A DNA stretch of 5,477 bases from Sphingomonadales bacterium. Its GTDB lineage: Bacteria > Pseudomonadota > Alphaproteobacteria > Sphingomonadales > Sphingomonadaceae. Every line of letters starts with the position of its first letter. Within the stretch, counting starts at the first letter, position 1. Positions 4,782 through 5,477 of this stretch are shown one piece after another. The stretch is taken from NCBI GenBank assembly GCA_027489295.1, contig JAIYAA010000209.1, positions 1 to 5,477 of the forward strand, given 5' to 3'. Under the pieces are notes generated by a model. The model was not told where the DNA came from. It searched no databases and saw only the letters and a program-made list of their open reading frames with translations. The position numbers and the translations under genes are program-made.

Positions 4782-5477
4782 TTAGAAAACGACGACGCTG
4801 CGGATGCTCTCGCCCGCATGCATCAGATCAAACCCCTTGTTGATTTCGTCGAGGGTCAGGACATGCGTGATCATTGGATCGATAGTGATTTTGCCGTTCA
4901 TGTACCAATCGACGATTTTGGGTACGTCCGTGCGGCCGCGCGCGCCCCCGAAGGCTGAGCCGCGCCAGTTGCGCCCGGTCACGAGTTGGAAGGGTCGTGT
5001 GCTGATTTCCTTGCCAGCCTCGGCAACGCCGATGACGATGCTGGTCCCCCATCCGCGGTGGCACGCTTCCAACGCCTGGCGCATTACGGTCGTATTGCCG
5101 GTGCAGTCGAACGTGAAGTCGGCGCCGCCGTCGGTAAGGGCGACCAGATGCTGGACGATGTCGCCCGAAACATCCTTCGGGTTGACGAAGTGGGTCATGC
5201 CGAATTTGCGGCCCCATGCCTCGCGGTCGGGGTTGATGTCGACGCCGACGATCATCCCAGCGCCGGCCATGCGGGCACCCTGCAGCACGTTCAGCCCGAT
5301 GCCACCCAGACCGAAGACGATGACAACGTCGCCCACCTGCACCTTCGCCGTGTTGACGACCGCGCCGACGCCGGTGGTGACGCCGCAGCCGATATAGCAG
5401 CTGGTCTGGAACGGCGCGTCCTCGCGGATCTTCGCCACGGCAATTTCGGGCAGCACCGTGAAGTTCGAGAAGGTCGA
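4782..5477 (-). CDS. adhC: S-(hydroxymethyl)glutathione dehydrogenase / class III alcohol dehydrogenase (5' end outside window)
   Basis: The last 231 residues of a zinc-dependent class III alcohol dehydrogenase; a whole protein has about 370. It oxidises S-hydroxymethylglutathione, formed from formaldehyde and glutathione, to S-formylglutathione with NAD, in the cytoplasm. The frame is open to the window edge and starts STFSNFTVLPEIAVAKI, typical of this class; the GTG at 5456 is an internal Val, not a start. Visible features are the catalytic-zinc Cys in IGCGVTTG (about residue 31 of the fragment), the Rossmann motif GLGGIG (about 56-61), and the Asp of VGVDINPD (about 80), which favours NAD over NADP. 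It ends RSVVVF, as the class usually does. The N-terminal part with the first zinc ligand and the structural-zinc cysteines lies outside the window. The VOC gene follows 24 bases later. Confidence 0.93.
   Translation of the reverse strand, partial: STFSNFTVLPEIAVAKIREDAPFQTSCYIGCGVTTGVGAVVNTAKVQVGDVVIVFGLGGIGLNVLQGARMAGAGMIVGVDINPDREAWGRKFGMTHFVNPKDVSGDIVQHLVALTDGGADFTFDCTGNTTVMRQALEACHRGWGTSIVIGVAEAGKEISTRPFQLVTGRNWRGSAFGGARGRTDVPKIVDWYMNGKITIDPMITHVLTLDEINKGFDLMHAGESIRSVVVF

Noticed and set aside
4804..5397. Plus-strand open frame of 197 codons opposite adhC
   Set aside because: The minus strand clearly encodes alcohol dehydrogenase with its motifs; the plus frame is its shadow.

Overview
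The window looks like a piece of an alphaproteobacterial genome, most likely a sphingomonad (Sphingobium, Novosphingobium or Sphingomonas type). The reasons are the high GC content, the class III alcohol dehydrogenase plus VOC gene pair, a DUF3313-like lipoprotein next to a MipA/OmpV-like outer-membrane protein, and an AlpA-type excisionase/regulator of the kind found in integrative elements. This assignment rests on remembered family resemblance, not on a search.

Left third (1 to about 1700): a mobile-element scar. It holds a small AlpA-like helix-turn-helix gene on the minus strand (191-385), then about 690 bases of very GC-rich DNA without a credible gene but rich in short perfect hairpins. 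A plus-strand gene remnant with an in-frame stop (1073-1345) follows, and then the C-terminal remnant of an IS3-family transposase on the minus strand (1391-1657). The transposase remnant has lost its N-terminal part and carries Lys where the family has its catalytic Glu. The plus-strand remnant ends exactly at a sequence that resembles an IS terminus, so the IS probably inserted into it.

Middle (1703-4120): a compact minus-strand module of three genes. A TetR-family regulator (3512-4120, probable TTG start) is followed by a 73-base gap containing a sigma-70-like promoter. Two related 19-base palindromic sites, in mirrored orientation, flank this promoter. Downstream lie a DUF3313-like lipoprotein gene (2608-3438) and a MipA/OmpV-family outer-membrane protein gene (1703-2512). 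The layout strongly suggests that the TetR protein controls the two envelope genes. This operator-promoter arrangement is the most interesting signal in the window.

Right end (4306-5477): the 3' part of a glutathione-dependent formaldehyde dehydrogenase gene (class III alcohol dehydrogenase, adhC type), cut by the window edge, is followed after 24 bases by a VOC/glyoxalase-fold gene and then by a strong hairpin that probably ends the transcript. These two genes probably act in thiol-dependent aldehyde detoxification. The S-formylglutathione hydrolase gene that often accompanies them is not seen downstream.

No tRNA, rRNA or CRISPR array was seen. I found no clearly new system; the regulated envelope module and the hairpin-rich spacer are the best candidates for follow-up.
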